Shown: positions 41,729 through 50,229 of the stretch, piece after piece
How the letters are laid out: every line of letters begins with the position of its first letter
Position numbering within the stretch: position 1 is the first letter of the stretch
NCBI GenBank assembly: GCA_965116625.1
Contig: OZ220717.1
Coordinates: 4,464,001-4,528,000 of the forward strand
Reading direction: 5' to 3'
From: VXNE01 sp965116625
GTDB lineage: Bacteria > Pseudomonadota > Gammaproteobacteria > Pseudomonadales > Azotimanducaceae
Length of the DNA stretch: 64,000 nt
Program-made: the position numbers and the translations under genes
The notes under the pieces: model-generated
Databases searched by the model: none
Told to the model about the DNA's origin: nothing
Seen by the model: the letters and a program-made list of their open reading frames with translations, nothing else

Positions 41729-42763
41729 CTACGTCACCGCGAGCGACCCTCCCGCCGGGTTGTCGCCGCCGTCCACCGCGTACAACTCGCAAGTCTCCGA
41801 CATGCTGTTGCGGAACTGTCGCGGCAGGTCCACGGGAATGGTGATGACATCGCCAGGGCCGAGTTCGAAGTCAACGCCACCCACGGTCACGGACAGCGAG
41901 CCTCGGTGCATGAACAGCACTTCCTCTTGGGGACGCGCGTGGACCGTAGTCTCTGATCCGGGTTGAAGCAGCACCTTGCGCAGATGGAATCCGTGGGGCC
42001 AATCGAGCTTCCCGGCACCCATTCCATCCTTCCTCGCGGTCCCGATCACCGCCACCTCCGCAACGTCGGATGCCGTCAGCAGTGACTGTTCAGCCGGTTG
42101 GAACTCGGCTCCGCTGACCACGCAACGGCGCAGTGCTTCGGTGTCCATCTGCTTGAGCCGGGCCACGTCCTCTGCCGTAGTGGGCGGCATGACCGCAGCA
42201 CCCTCCGGCACCGTCTCGCCGCGGACAAGGTCCACGAGACTCCCGTCTTCCAGCAGCACCAGGCCATTGCGCTTTGCTGCCTCGAACACGTACGGCGCCC
42301 AGGTGACGCGTCCGGGGTCGTCCTCGCCAAGGACGGCGAACAGGAAGCCGACATCCTCGCCAACGTTCTCGAAGCCGCGGAACACGTGAATCGGAACCGA
42401 GACGACATCGCCGGGTTCCAGGATGACCTCCGCAGTCTCGGCATTCTCGCCGAGGTAGAACGCCCAGCGGCCGGAGTGCACGACAAACACTTCCGCCGTC
42501 TCGTGGCTGTGCTGCGAGTTGACGCAGTTGGGCGGCTGGCGGGCGCCACCGATGTTGAAGCCGTGGGGAATGTCGATGTGGACGTGCTGGTCGGGGCTCT
42601 CGGAGACGCCCGGACCGATGATGGTGAAGTTCTCCTTGCCCTCGCTCCCGGGGGTGCGCGTGTCGACAAAGGCTGTCGTGCAGGGAATGAGATCCGCATA
42701 GCGGACGAGCCGAGCGCTTAGCTGATCGCGCGTCCACGAGGAAGCGGTGGAAGTGTCCGACAT
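41729..42763 (-). CDS. bicupin-domain protein
   Basis: This 344-residue protein has two cupin barrels. The first includes QHSHETAEVFVVHSGRWAFY and LEPGDVVSVPIHVFRGFEN; the second includes PGSETTVHARPQEEVLFMHR and LGPGDVITIPVDLPRQFRN. The His/Glu pattern of the first barrel (H-x-H-x-x-x-E) can bind a metal; the second is less complete. The fold is close to gentisate-type dioxygenases and isomerases, but the reaction is unknown. The start is ATG 42763, with GAAAGA upstream. It is divergent from symporter 2, with the shared motif between them. It converges with the type B gene, six bases apart. Confidence 0.8.
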   Translation of the reverse strand: MSDTSTASSWTRDQLSARLVRYADLIPCTTAFVDTRTPGSEGKENFTIIGPGVSESPDQHVHIDIPHGFNIGGARQPPNCVNSQHSHETAEVFVVHSGRWAFYLGENAETAEVILEPGDVVSVPIHVFRGFENVGEDVGFLFAVLGEDDPGRVTWAPYVFEAAKRNGLVLLEDGSLVDLVRGETVPEGAAVMPPTTAEDVARLKQMDTEALRRCVVSGAEFQPAEQSLLTASDVAEVAVIGTARKDGMGAGKLDWPHGFHLRKVLLQPGSETTVHARPQEEVLFMHRGSLSVTVGGVDFELGPGDVITIPVDLPRQFRNSMSETCELYAVDGGDNPAGGSLAVT

Positions 42764-42791
42764 GACATCTTTCTTGATTGGACGCCGCAAC

Positions 42792-42806
42792 GTACTTCGA
42801 ATGCAA
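42792..42806 (-). promoter_or_regulatory. shared 15-bp motif, site B
   Basis: On the minus strand the site reads TTGCATTCGAAGTAC, 29 bases before the bicupin start and 93 bases before symporter 2. A TTGACG overlaps it upstream with TACGTT 17 bases on, a weak promoter candidate for the cupin gene. Confidence 0.5.
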
Positions 42807-42898
42807 GTTTGCGTCAAGAGATGCTAGGTTTAACTCATGAGGCCCCGTGACGATGAGTAGACAGCGCACGCGGCGGCCTGCCTAAAAGGAGATTCCAG

Positions 42899-44506
42899 AT
42901 GGCCGAATTCGGCACGCTCAACTGGTCGATACTCGGCGTCTACATCGGCGGCAACCTGCTGCTGGGTTACTTCCTGAGCAAGCGGGTCACCCAGGCCGAG
43001 GACTTCTACCTCGGCCGGCGGACGATGCCCTGGTGGGTGATCGGCATCTCCGTCGTGGCGACCTACGTCAGCGCGCTGTCGTTTCTCGGCGGTCCCGCGT
43101 GGTCGTATACCGAGAACCTGGCCGTCATCGCCATCCACCTCAACTACCCGATCGTGATCTTCATCGTGATCACGATCTTCCTGCCGTTCTTTTTCTCGAG
43201 CGGCGTCGCCTCGATCTACGAGTACCAGGAGCGCCGCTTCGGACCCGCGGCGCGGTCGGTCATGTCGGGGGTGTTCCTCGTCTCGCAGGGGTTGACCTCG
43301 GCGGCGATCCTGTACGCCACGGCTCTGGTCATCCAGTTCATCACCGGCATCGACGTGATGTACGCGATCCTGATCGTCACCGCCGTCGCGCTCGTCTACA
43401 CCATGATGGGCGGCATCGCCGCGGTGATCTGGACGGACGTGATCCAGGCCGCCGTGCTGTTCGTCGGCGCCATGATCATCCTGGTGGCGCTGGTCGGCGA
43501 TCTGCCGACGCCAATGGTCGAGATGCTGCGGGACCTCGAGGCCCAGGGGAAGACCACGGCACTCGACTTTTCCTTCGACTTCACGAAGGAAGCCACGATC
43601 TGGTCGGGGATCATCGCGATGACACTGTTCCACACCACCGTCTACGGCGCCAACCAGATGATGGTGCAGCGGACGCTGGCCGCGAAGAACATCGGCGACG
43701 CCAAGAAGTCGTACCTCCTGATGGGGTTCGCGGCGTTCTTCATCTACTTCCTGTTCATGCTCCTCGGCACGCTGTTCTACGGCTACTACGAGGGCCGCGC
43801 GTTCGAGAACGGCAACACGATCATTCTCCAGTTCGCCTCCGAACTCGCCCTGCCCGGCCTCATGGGCATCATCGCCGCCGCCGTCATCGCCGCCGCCATG
43901 TCGAGCCTCGACTCGTCGCTCAACTCCATGGCCACCGTTTCCACCATCGACTTCTACCAGCGGTATTTCCGCCGCGACGCCGACAGTTGGCACTACCTGA
44001 GGGTAACGCGCGGTTTCACCGTGCTGTGGGCCGCCGCGATCATCATTCCGGCGATCCTCTACGCCCAGAGCGAGGGCTCCATCCTGCAGACGCTGAGCCG
44101 CGTCGGTTCCTACTTCGTCGGCGCGAAGCTCAGCATGTATGGGCTGGGGTTCTTCTCCAAGCACGCCACGGAGCGGGGTGTGCTGGTCGGCGTGGTCATC
44201 GGCTTCGTCGTCATCTGGGCGGTCGCCAGCCAGACCGACATCGCCTGGCCGTGGTACTGCCTGATCGGCGGCAGCGTCAACATCGTCGTGTCGATCGCCG
44301 CGAGCCTGCTGCTCGACGGCAAGCAGGCGGACTACTCGCCGTACACCGTGCGCGGCCAGATTCGCCAGTTCGAAGAGGAAGGACGGCCGATGAAGGAAGG
44401 CAACTGGTACGTCGTGCCGGGCAAGATCGACCCTGTCGCCTATGCCCTGCTCGGCTTCTTCGTGCTGACGATACTGTTCCTGCTGGGGTGGGACCTGGTG
44501 ATCTAA
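42899..44506 (+). CDS. sodium:solute symporter (SSS family), copy 2
   Basis: This 535-residue symporter is paralogous along its full length to the one at 30905-32512. It starts LNWSILGVYIGGNLLLGYFL, carries SVVATYVSALSFLGGPAWSY and AAAMSSLDSSLNSMAT, and ends with a similar soluble-then-helical C-terminus. An excellent ribosome-binding site (AAGGAG) precedes ATG 42899. It imports an unknown organic solute with Na+. Its promoter region shares the 15-bp motif with the first symporter, so the two transporters may respond to the same signal. Confidence 0.92.
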   Translation: MAEFGTLNWSILGVYIGGNLLLGYFLSKRVTQAEDFYLGRRTMPWWVIGISVVATYVSALSFLGGPAWSYTENLAVIAIHLNYPIVIFIVITIFLPFFFSSGVASIYEYQERRFGPAARSVMSGVFLVSQGLTSAAILYATALVIQFITGIDVMYAILIVTAVALVYTMMGGIAAVIWTDVIQAAVLFVGAMIILVALVGDLPTPMVEMLRDLEAQGKTTALDFSFDFTKEATIWSGIIAMTLFHTTVYGANQMMVQRTLAAKNIGDAKKSYLLMGFAAFFIYFLFMLLGTLFYGYYEGRAFENGNTIILQFASELALPGLMGIIAAAVIAAAMSSLDSSLNSMATVSTIDFYQRYFRRDADSWHYLRVTRGFTVLWAAAIIIPAILYAQSEGSILQTLSRVGSYFVGAKLSMYGLGFFSKHATERGVLVGVVIGFVVIWAVASQTDIAWPWYCLIGGSVNIVVSIAASLLLDGKQADYSPYTVRGQIRQFEEEGRPMKEGNWYVVPGKIDPVAYALLGFFVLTILFLLGWDLVI

Positions 44507-44573
44507 CTCGCCAGAAATCGACCGAAGCCGAAGGACTTACTTCCGCTCCGCTAGAGTTGATCCATCGACGAAG

Positions 44574-44888
44574 CTACTGGTTGGCAGCCTCGGACGACCG
44601 CGATGCCAGCCAGCGCTTCAACGACGGTTGACTCTCTCCCGAAGCGCGTCCCGCCAGCAGACCTTCCAGACTGACGTCTTCATCCAGTTCCGACCAGTGG
44701 ATTCCATGTCCTGCGTCGATGATCCGCCAGTCCGCACGTTCGTCCTCGGTCGCGTAGGCCAACCGCGGATACCATCCCGTCGGCACTGACAACGTCCTGC
44801 CGTCGCTAAGTTCCACGCGCAGCGTCTCTTCCGAGACCGACACGTCCCGCACCTCCGGCATTCGCAACTCATGCACCGAAATAGTCAT
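44574..44888 (-). CDS. DUF2442 protein
   Basis: This 104-residue protein matches DUF2442: VRDVSVSEETLRVELSDGRT, then VPTGWYPRLAYATEDERADW and HWSELDEDVSLEGLLAG. The family is paired with DUF4160 proteins, as here, and the pair behaves like a toxin-antitoxin module in genomic context. The start overlaps the preceding DUF4160 gene by 20 bases. Confidence 0.85.
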   Translation of the reverse strand: MTISVHELRMPEVRDVSVSEETLRVELSDGRTLSVPTGWYPRLAYATEDERADWRIIDAGHGIHWSELDEDVSLEGLLAGRASGESQPSLKRWLASRSSEAANQ

Positions 44889-45105
44889 CCCACGCCTCTA
44901 TGATCCGTTCACGATGCTCGCGCACCAATCTGGTAATCCGAAGGATCTCCGCCCGTGCGAAGCCTCCGCTGCGCTGCACTCTCACCGGGTCCACCCAGAA
45001 CTTCGCCACGTCCCCGTCACGCTCCACATGCACATGTACAGGCTCGTCCACATCGTTCGAATAGAAATAGAAGCGGTACGGGCCGTGCCTCAGAACGGTG
45101 GGCAT
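44869..45105 (-). CDS. DUF4160 protein
   Basis: This 78-residue protein has the DUF4160 core: GPYRFYFYSNDVDEPVHVHV and AKFWVDPVRVQRSGGFARAE, ending with a basic helix (ITRLVREHRERIIEAW). It is the first gene of the DUF4160-DUF2442 pair, which is intact here in contrast to the other modules in the window. Its exact activity is not established. The bases from 45106 to 45349 hold no gene that I can support. Confidence 0.85.
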   Translation of the reverse strand: MPTVLRHGPYRFYFYSNDVDEPVHVHVERDGDVAKFWVDPVRVQRSGGFARAEILRITRLVREHRERIIEAWDDYFGA

Positions 45106-45349
45106 CAGCGGCTCGAATCGTGGCCATCTCGTCTCGCCATCCTACTCCTCCTACCCCAAAATTGTGACCCCTTTCCGGCGTCGTCGCGCCCGGGACGAAC
45201 TTCCCGGAGTAATTTGCCGGCCCACCCAGCAGTGCCGTTCTGCTTCTCTAAGTCAATGATTTTCCTCGACCGCCCCGAATCCACAGTCTCGTCATCTCGG
45301 CGATCGCCCAAGACACCAGCGCCCCAAAGAGGCGACGGATTTCGTGGCG

Positions 45350-47212
45350 CTAAGCCGCGTCCCCAAGCGCTTCGATCAGCGGCCCGAGGTGCTTCTCATA
45401 GTGCTTCCACGCCGCCACCGACTCGGTGTAGATCGGTCGCCGGACCTGGCTCGCGCTCGGGGTCTTTACTAGCCGCTCGGTCTCGTGGAAGGCCAGCACT
45501 TCCGGCTCGAAAGGCAGGTCGAGGAAGTCCAGCATGCGCCGGCTCTGCCCCTCGACGTCCGCCACCACGTCCTCGTAGCGCACCGTGAGGATGCGCCCCG
45601 GGAGCAGCGACTTCCAGCGTTCGACGAGGTCAAGGTGGCGGCGGTAGTACTGGCCCAACGCGGTCAGCGAGTGCGCGTAGGTCTGTTTCTCGTCGAACGG
45701 GATCCGGTGAATGGCCCAGCAGTTGGCGACGGCGGCGCGGCGGCAGTAGATGAAGCGCGCCCGCGGCAGGGCGATGGCCAGCAGGCCGATGTACTGGAAG
45801 TTGAGCGGCGTCTTGTCGACCACGTAACGGGCCTCGAGATTGTCCGGCGCATGCCCTGCGATGTAGTACTCGCCGAGTTCGCGGAACGACGACGGGTCCA
45901 GGAGATCCATGTTGTCCGGGAACTTCTGCCCGGTCATGTCCCGAACCCGGTGTGCCATGTCGTAGGCGAAACTCAGCTCTCCCGCGCCCGCCACGGCGCT
46001 GTGCGTCGCGAGGATCTGTTCGGTCAGACTGGTGCCGGAGCGGGGCATTCCGACCACGAAGACCATGTGCCCGTCCTGGCAGCCCGCGTCGAATCCAACC
46101 CGCGCCGCCGCCGCTTTGGCGCAGTTGTAGAGTCCGTCGATGTAGTCCGCGGTCTCCGCATCGTCGTAGGGTCGCATCTCCGCCTTCACGCCATTGCCCT
46201 GCGCGAGGTACCCGTAGGCCCCGTCGTACTCGCCGCGCTGTTCGAGCGCCCGGGCCAGCCCAAAGGCCAGGTACATGCGGTCATTGCGCGAGAGGTCGCC
46301 TTCTTGCCACGCGGAGCGCATGGCGGACAGTTCGGCGTCGGTTCCGGTGCGGCCGTTGATCTGCGCAAGCTGGTAGTGTGCGATCCCCATCCTGGGTGCT
46401 GAGTCGATCGCCGACTGGAAGTGCCGCGCCGCGTTCGACCGGTCACCCATCTGTTCGTGCAGCACGCCCATCACGTGATGTGCCTCGGGATGGCGGGGTT
46501 CCATCGCGAGGACCTTGTCCAGGGTCGCGAACGCGTCCTCGGGGGCCTCCATGTCGCGCTGCACGCGGGCCATGTTGATCATGGCGGCGGCGTACTTCGG
46601 GCTGAGCGCGGTGGCTTTCTGGTAGTGCGTGAGGGCGTCCGCGTATTTTGCCTGCTTGAGCAGGATGTCGCCCTTGTTGTTCCAGGCCTGCGCGAGTTCC
46701 GGGTCGAGTTGCAGCGCCCGGTTGACGGCCTGGAGGCCGCGCTCCAGACGATCCGATTCGTTCATCGCAGCGGACAGGTTGCTCCAGCACTCGGCGAACG
46801 CGGGCTGCAGCTTGAGGGCGCGCTCGTACGCCCGGGCCGCTTCCCGAGGCTGCTCGACGAGGCGCAGCACGTTGCCCAGGTTGTTGAAGACCACGGGATT
46901 GCGGGGATCCAGCCGAACGGACTCACTGAAGTGGCGGATGGCATCCTTCGGCTTCCCCGTGTCCTTGTACGCAAGGCCAATGTTCGCGTGCGCCTGCGGG
47001 TCGCTGGCGTCGACGGCCAGCGCCTTCTTGATGAACGCGATGGCCTCCCTCGGCCGTCCCGCGTTGACGCAGAGCATGCCGAGGAGGTTGAGCGCATGGA
47101 CGTTGCGGGGGTCGCGGCGAAGCACGCCCCGGTAGCGCTTCTCCGCCTTGTCGAGATTCCCGGCCTGCTGTGCCTGGTATCCCGCCTCCAGCGCGCGGAT
47201 GATCGATTCCAT
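45350..47212 (-). CDS. TPR-repeat sulfotransferase
   Basis: This 620-residue protein has eight or more TPR units in the first 340 residues (for example AEKRYRGVLRRDPRNVHALN and EAIAFIKKALAVDASDPQAH), then a PAPS-dependent sulfotransferase domain. The 5'-phosphosulfate loop is VFVVGMPRSGTSLTEQIL near residue 390. The 3'-phosphate region reads RARFIYCRRAAVANCWAIH, where the family usually has CRRDP, so the Asp-Pro is replaced by Ala-Ala. The protein is cytosolic, perhaps acting on a protein or small molecule bound by the TPR region. It follows the TonB receptor, but a terminator separates them. Confidence 0.85.
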   Translation of the reverse strand: MESIIRALEAGYQAQQAGNLDKAEKRYRGVLRRDPRNVHALNLLGMLCVNAGRPREAIAFIKKALAVDASDPQAHANIGLAYKDTGKPKDAIRHFSESVRLDPRNPVVFNNLGNVLRLVEQPREAARAYERALKLQPAFAECWSNLSAAMNESDRLERGLQAVNRALQLDPELAQAWNNKGDILLKQAKYADALTHYQKATALSPKYAAAMINMARVQRDMEAPEDAFATLDKVLAMEPRHPEAHHVMGVLHEQMGDRSNAARHFQSAIDSAPRMGIAHYQLAQINGRTGTDAELSAMRSAWQEGDLSRNDRMYLAFGLARALEQRGEYDGAYGYLAQGNGVKAEMRPYDDAETADYIDGLYNCAKAAAARVGFDAGCQDGHMVFVVGMPRSGTSLTEQILATHSAVAGAGELSFAYDMAHRVRDMTGQKFPDNMDLLDPSSFRELGEYYIAGHAPDNLEARYVVDKTPLNFQYIGLLAIALPRARFIYCRRAAVANCWAIHRIPFDEKQTYAHSLTALGQYYRRHLDLVERWKSLLPGRILTVRYEDVVADVEGQSRRMLDFLDLPFEPEVLAFHETERLVKTPSASQVRRPIYTESVAAWKHYEKHLGPLIEALGDAA

Positions 47213-47280
47213 GGCGTCTATGTAACCCGGTTTCGCCGGAACGTGCTACCCGGCCGGAAACACCTCCAGCGAGGGCCGAC

Positions 47281-47307
47281 AAAAAAGCCCCGGCGAGCGG
47301 GGCTTTT
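47281..47307 (-). terminator. rho-independent terminator of the TonB receptor gene
   Basis: On the minus strand, GCCCCG and CGGGGC form a six-base-pair GC stem with a short loop, followed by six T residues. It lies 43 bases downstream of the receptor stop codon. A run of four A residues precedes the stem, so it could also work in the other direction. Confidence 0.75.
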
Positions 47308-47349
47308 CTGTTCCTGTTCCACGCCGACCGGTCGGTCGGCAGGGCGCGG

Positions 47350-49884
47350 TCAGAAGTTCCAGGCCACGCGCAGGCCCATGGTGCGCGGATTCTTGAAGTC
47401 CGCCACCGCACGGCCCTGGCTGTACTGGTCGCCGCCGATCTGCACTTCCGCGTCCGTGGCGTTCTTGACGAAAGCCTGGACGGTCACCGGGGAATCGCTG
47501 CGCGTCCAGTTGGCGCGCAGGTCCACCATCGTGTACGCATCCTGGTGCGTAAAGAAGTACTCGATGTTGGTGGTCTTGTAGCTGGCCGAACGGTACAGGT
47601 AGACGCCAGGTTCGAACCGGCCCATGTTGCCGAGGTCGAACGCGTAGGTCACATCCACAGCGAGGGTGTAGCTCGGCGAGAACCGTGCGTCCTTGCCGTC
47701 GAGCACGTAGACCTGCGAGCAGGTGTGGTTGCACGGCGTGGTGGTCACGATCTGCTGGTCGCCGCCGCTGCGGAACACGCGGTTCAGGACGGAGCGGCCG
47801 AATTTCTCAAGCTCCGAGTCGTTGAGCGCCAGACCGCCCCTGATGCTCAGGTCCTCGTTGGGCATCCAGTTCACCTCGACTTCCAGTCCCCTGGAGGTCA
47901 TGGATCCGCCCACGTTTCCGACCGCGACGATCGTCTGACCCTGCGCCACGAATGACGACGTGGTCAGTCCGGCGTAGCTGCTCTGGTACGCCGCGAGGTT
48001 CAGCACCATGGCGCCGTCGAGCAGCCTGTTCTTCATCCCGATTTCGTAGGTGTCCACCTCGTTCGGATCCGTCAGTTCGGTCGATCCGCCGCCCTCGATG
48101 GCCCCGGCGATGTAGCCGGTCGCCGCTGAGGCATACAGCAGAATCTCGTTGCTGACGTCGTACTGCACCGACGCTCTCCAGTCGATGTTGGATGCCTTGC
48201 CGGTCTGTCGGCCTTCGGCGCTCGCCTCGGTCGCGACAAATACCGGCCACGAAGCGAACCGGCTGCCCGGGTCGTCGAGATGCGCGTCTGTATAGCCCGG
48301 GGCATTGCCGTGAACGCTGGGGCCCCAGTCGACGTACTTGTTGAAGAAGTTCCGCTCGTCCGTCGATCGCCGCACGCCGGCCGTGACGCGCAAACGGTCC
48401 GTCAGCGAGTATTCGGCCTGGCCGTAAATGGCCGTCGACTTGGTGCCGCCGTTGCCCTGGTACAGCCAGTGGCCCCAGGTCACGTTCTGCGGCGCGGCCG
48501 CGTCCGTATAGCCCCACACGAACTCGCTGCTGGTGTCGCCGTCGCCCGAGTCGTCGTAGGAGAAGTAGCCCAGTGTCCACAGCAACCGCCCCTCGCCGAG
48601 GTACGTCAGGTTGATGTCGGCCTGGGTGGCGTCGGAATTCACGCGCTGGCCCGCGGCGAGACCGCAGGACGGCCCGCCCCAGCACTGCGCCCAGTAGGAC
48701 CGCCCGGTGGATGTCGGCGGCGTGACTCCCGCGTTGCGCTGGGCCCAGCCCGTCGGGTTGGGCGAGAAGTCCGAATCGGTAAGCCGGAACTCCTCGTAGT
48801 CGAAGCTGCCCATATTGGCGCGGAGCGTGACGGGCCCCATCTCCCAGTTGACGAGCACGCTGAACGACGTCTCGTCGATCTTTCGCATCGGCGTGAAGTC
48901 ACTGCTGATCCGGTGGATGCCCGGCGTTACGGAAGCAGCGGGATCCTCTCCGAAGGTCCCCGCCTGGTTGCGCCCGCCGCTTCCCGGCCAACTGTCGTTC
49001 TCCGTCCCCGGGATCCGGCCCTGGCGAGGCTGCATGACGCCGTTGATACCGTCGGTCAGACCGGTCGTCGGGTTGACGGGAATGCCGAGAATGACGCCCG
49101 CATAGTCGGCATTGCCGTTGGAGTCGTCCTTCCAATAGGTGGTCGAGAAGGTGACGTCGAAGGTCGCGGTCAGGTCAACGCGCAACTGCGCGCGGGCGTA
49201 GACGCTGTCGTCGTCCCGCATGCCGCCCTCATCGTTGAAGACATTCTCGATCAGGGGGTCGCGGAACGTATCGCTGCCCGTGACCCTGAACGCCACCGCC
49301 TCGCCGAGCGGGACATTCACGAACCCTTCGAGGCGACGATACGAGTAGTCGCCAACCGTGGCGCCGCCGCCCCAGTCGAAACCGGTTGCGTCGGGCTTGC
49401 GCGCGATGATGTTCGCCAGGCCGCCGAAGGTGTTGCGCCCGAACAGCGTGCCTTGCGGTCCGCGCAGCAGTTCCACCCGCTCGACGTCGAGCCAGCTCGC
49501 GAGGCCCTGACCGTACCGGGGACGATACAGGCCGTCGACGTAGATCGGCACTGCGACATCGTTCGTGCCCGCCGTTCCGGCACCACGGATGATGATGGAC
49601 GGGTCGGCACCGACGTACCTGATCTTCAGTCCCGGGACGACCTTGTCCAGGTCGAGCACGTTGGTCATCTGCAGTTCGTTGATTAACTCGTTGTTGACGA
49701 CGGTCACGGCCACCGGCAAATCCGACACGGCCGCCTCACGTTTGGTCGCCGTAACTATGACCTCTTCAATGACGTTTCCGGCCGCGCCCTCGGCTGCCCA
49801 TGCTGGCGTCGCCAGGACCGCCCCGATGGCCGCGGTAAGCGCCGTGACCTGGAACGTCGGTTTCTCTCCGTTTGTTCTCTTCAT
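47350..49884 (-). CDS. TonB-dependent receptor
   Basis: This 844-residue outer-membrane receptor has a signal peptide (TALTAAIGAVLATPAWA) and the TonB box EEVIVTATKRE. A plug domain follows with PSIIIRGAGTAGTNDVAVPI and VERVELLRGPQGTLFGRN, and a barrel ends FKNPRTMGLRVAWNF with the terminal Phe expected for outer-membrane insertion. It is in the class that imports bulky organic molecules, not clearly a siderophore type. The promoter at 49954-49982 contains the shared 15-bp motif, connecting it to the symporter genes. A terminator lies just downstream. Confidence 0.92.
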   Translation of the reverse strand: MKRTNGEKPTFQVTALTAAIGAVLATPAWAAEGAAGNVIEEVIVTATKREAAVSDLPVAVTVVNNELINELQMTNVLDLDKVVPGLKIRYVGADPSIIIRGAGTAGTNDVAVPIYVDGLYRPRYGQGLASWLDVERVELLRGPQGTLFGRNTFGGLANIIARKPDATGFDWGGGATVGDYSYRRLEGFVNVPLGEAVAFRVTGSDTFRDPLIENVFNDEGGMRDDDSVYARAQLRVDLTATFDVTFSTTYWKDDSNGNADYAGVILGIPVNPTTGLTDGINGVMQPRQGRIPGTENDSWPGSGGRNQAGTFGEDPAASVTPGIHRISSDFTPMRKIDETSFSVLVNWEMGPVTLRANMGSFDYEEFRLTDSDFSPNPTGWAQRNAGVTPPTSTGRSYWAQCWGGPSCGLAAGQRVNSDATQADINLTYLGEGRLLWTLGYFSYDDSGDGDTSSEFVWGYTDAAAPQNVTWGHWLYQGNGGTKSTAIYGQAEYSLTDRLRVTAGVRRSTDERNFFNKYVDWGPSVHGNAPGYTDAHLDDPGSRFASWPVFVATEASAEGRQTGKASNIDWRASVQYDVSNEILLYASAATGYIAGAIEGGGSTELTDPNEVDTYEIGMKNRLLDGAMVLNLAAYQSSYAGLTTSSFVAQGQTIVAVGNVGGSMTSRGLEVEVNWMPNEDLSIRGGLALNDSELEKFGRSVLNRVFRSGGDQQIVTTTPCNHTCSQVYVLDGKDARFSPSYTLAVDVTYAFDLGNMGRFEPGVYLYRSASYKTTNIEYFFTHQDAYTMVDLRANWTRSDSPVTVQAFVKNATDAEVQIGGDQYSQGRAVADFKNPRTMGLRVAWNF

Positions 49885-50229
49885 CGATCAATCTTCCCTG
49901 GAATTCACACTGGGGGGCACCTCTGCCGCCCCACCGATGGATTTCGAGCGGCAAGTATACGCTCACCGTACTGCGAATGTAAGTTTTCGGGACGTGCGCG
50001 AGCGCTGCGGGAAAAGATCCATGAAATCAATAAATAATATTTAATATCAATATGTTATGAAGTATTCTATCTATTCTCCGCCGAAGGCGAATCGCGGATG
50101 CATGTCGTGTGAAACGGATCTTTGGGGTCTTTGTGCAGCCGTGTAGTGACTTCGGAGTACTTTGCCTGCGATAGCCCCGGGGGATTGCTCGTGTGCCGAA
50201 CGGGGGCACGCCCTGGCATGGATCGGTCG
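49885..50229. other. intergenic region with receptor promoter and AT-rich tract
   Basis: Bases 49954-49982 hold the receptor promoter. Bases 50028-50080 are very AT-rich (a run of AATAAATAATATTTAATAT and similar), in contrast to the GC-rich genome, and could be an upstream activating segment or a protein-binding site. The remainder, up to the hydrolase stop at 50230, holds no gene that I can support. Confidence 0.5.
49954..49982 (-). promoter_or_regulatory. promoter of the TonB receptor containing the shared motif (site C)
   Basis: On the minus strand TTACAT at 49977-49982 and TATACT at 49954-49959 are spaced by exactly 17 bases, a strong sigma-70-like promoter 70 bases before the start codon. 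The -35 hexamer begins the shared motif TTACATTCGCAGTAC (49968-49982). A factor bound at the motif would therefore overlap the -35. Confidence 0.65.

Noticed and set aside
45106..45349. Insertion-sequence remnant
   Set aside because: The stretch has no paired terminal repeats and no transposase fragment that I can recognise.
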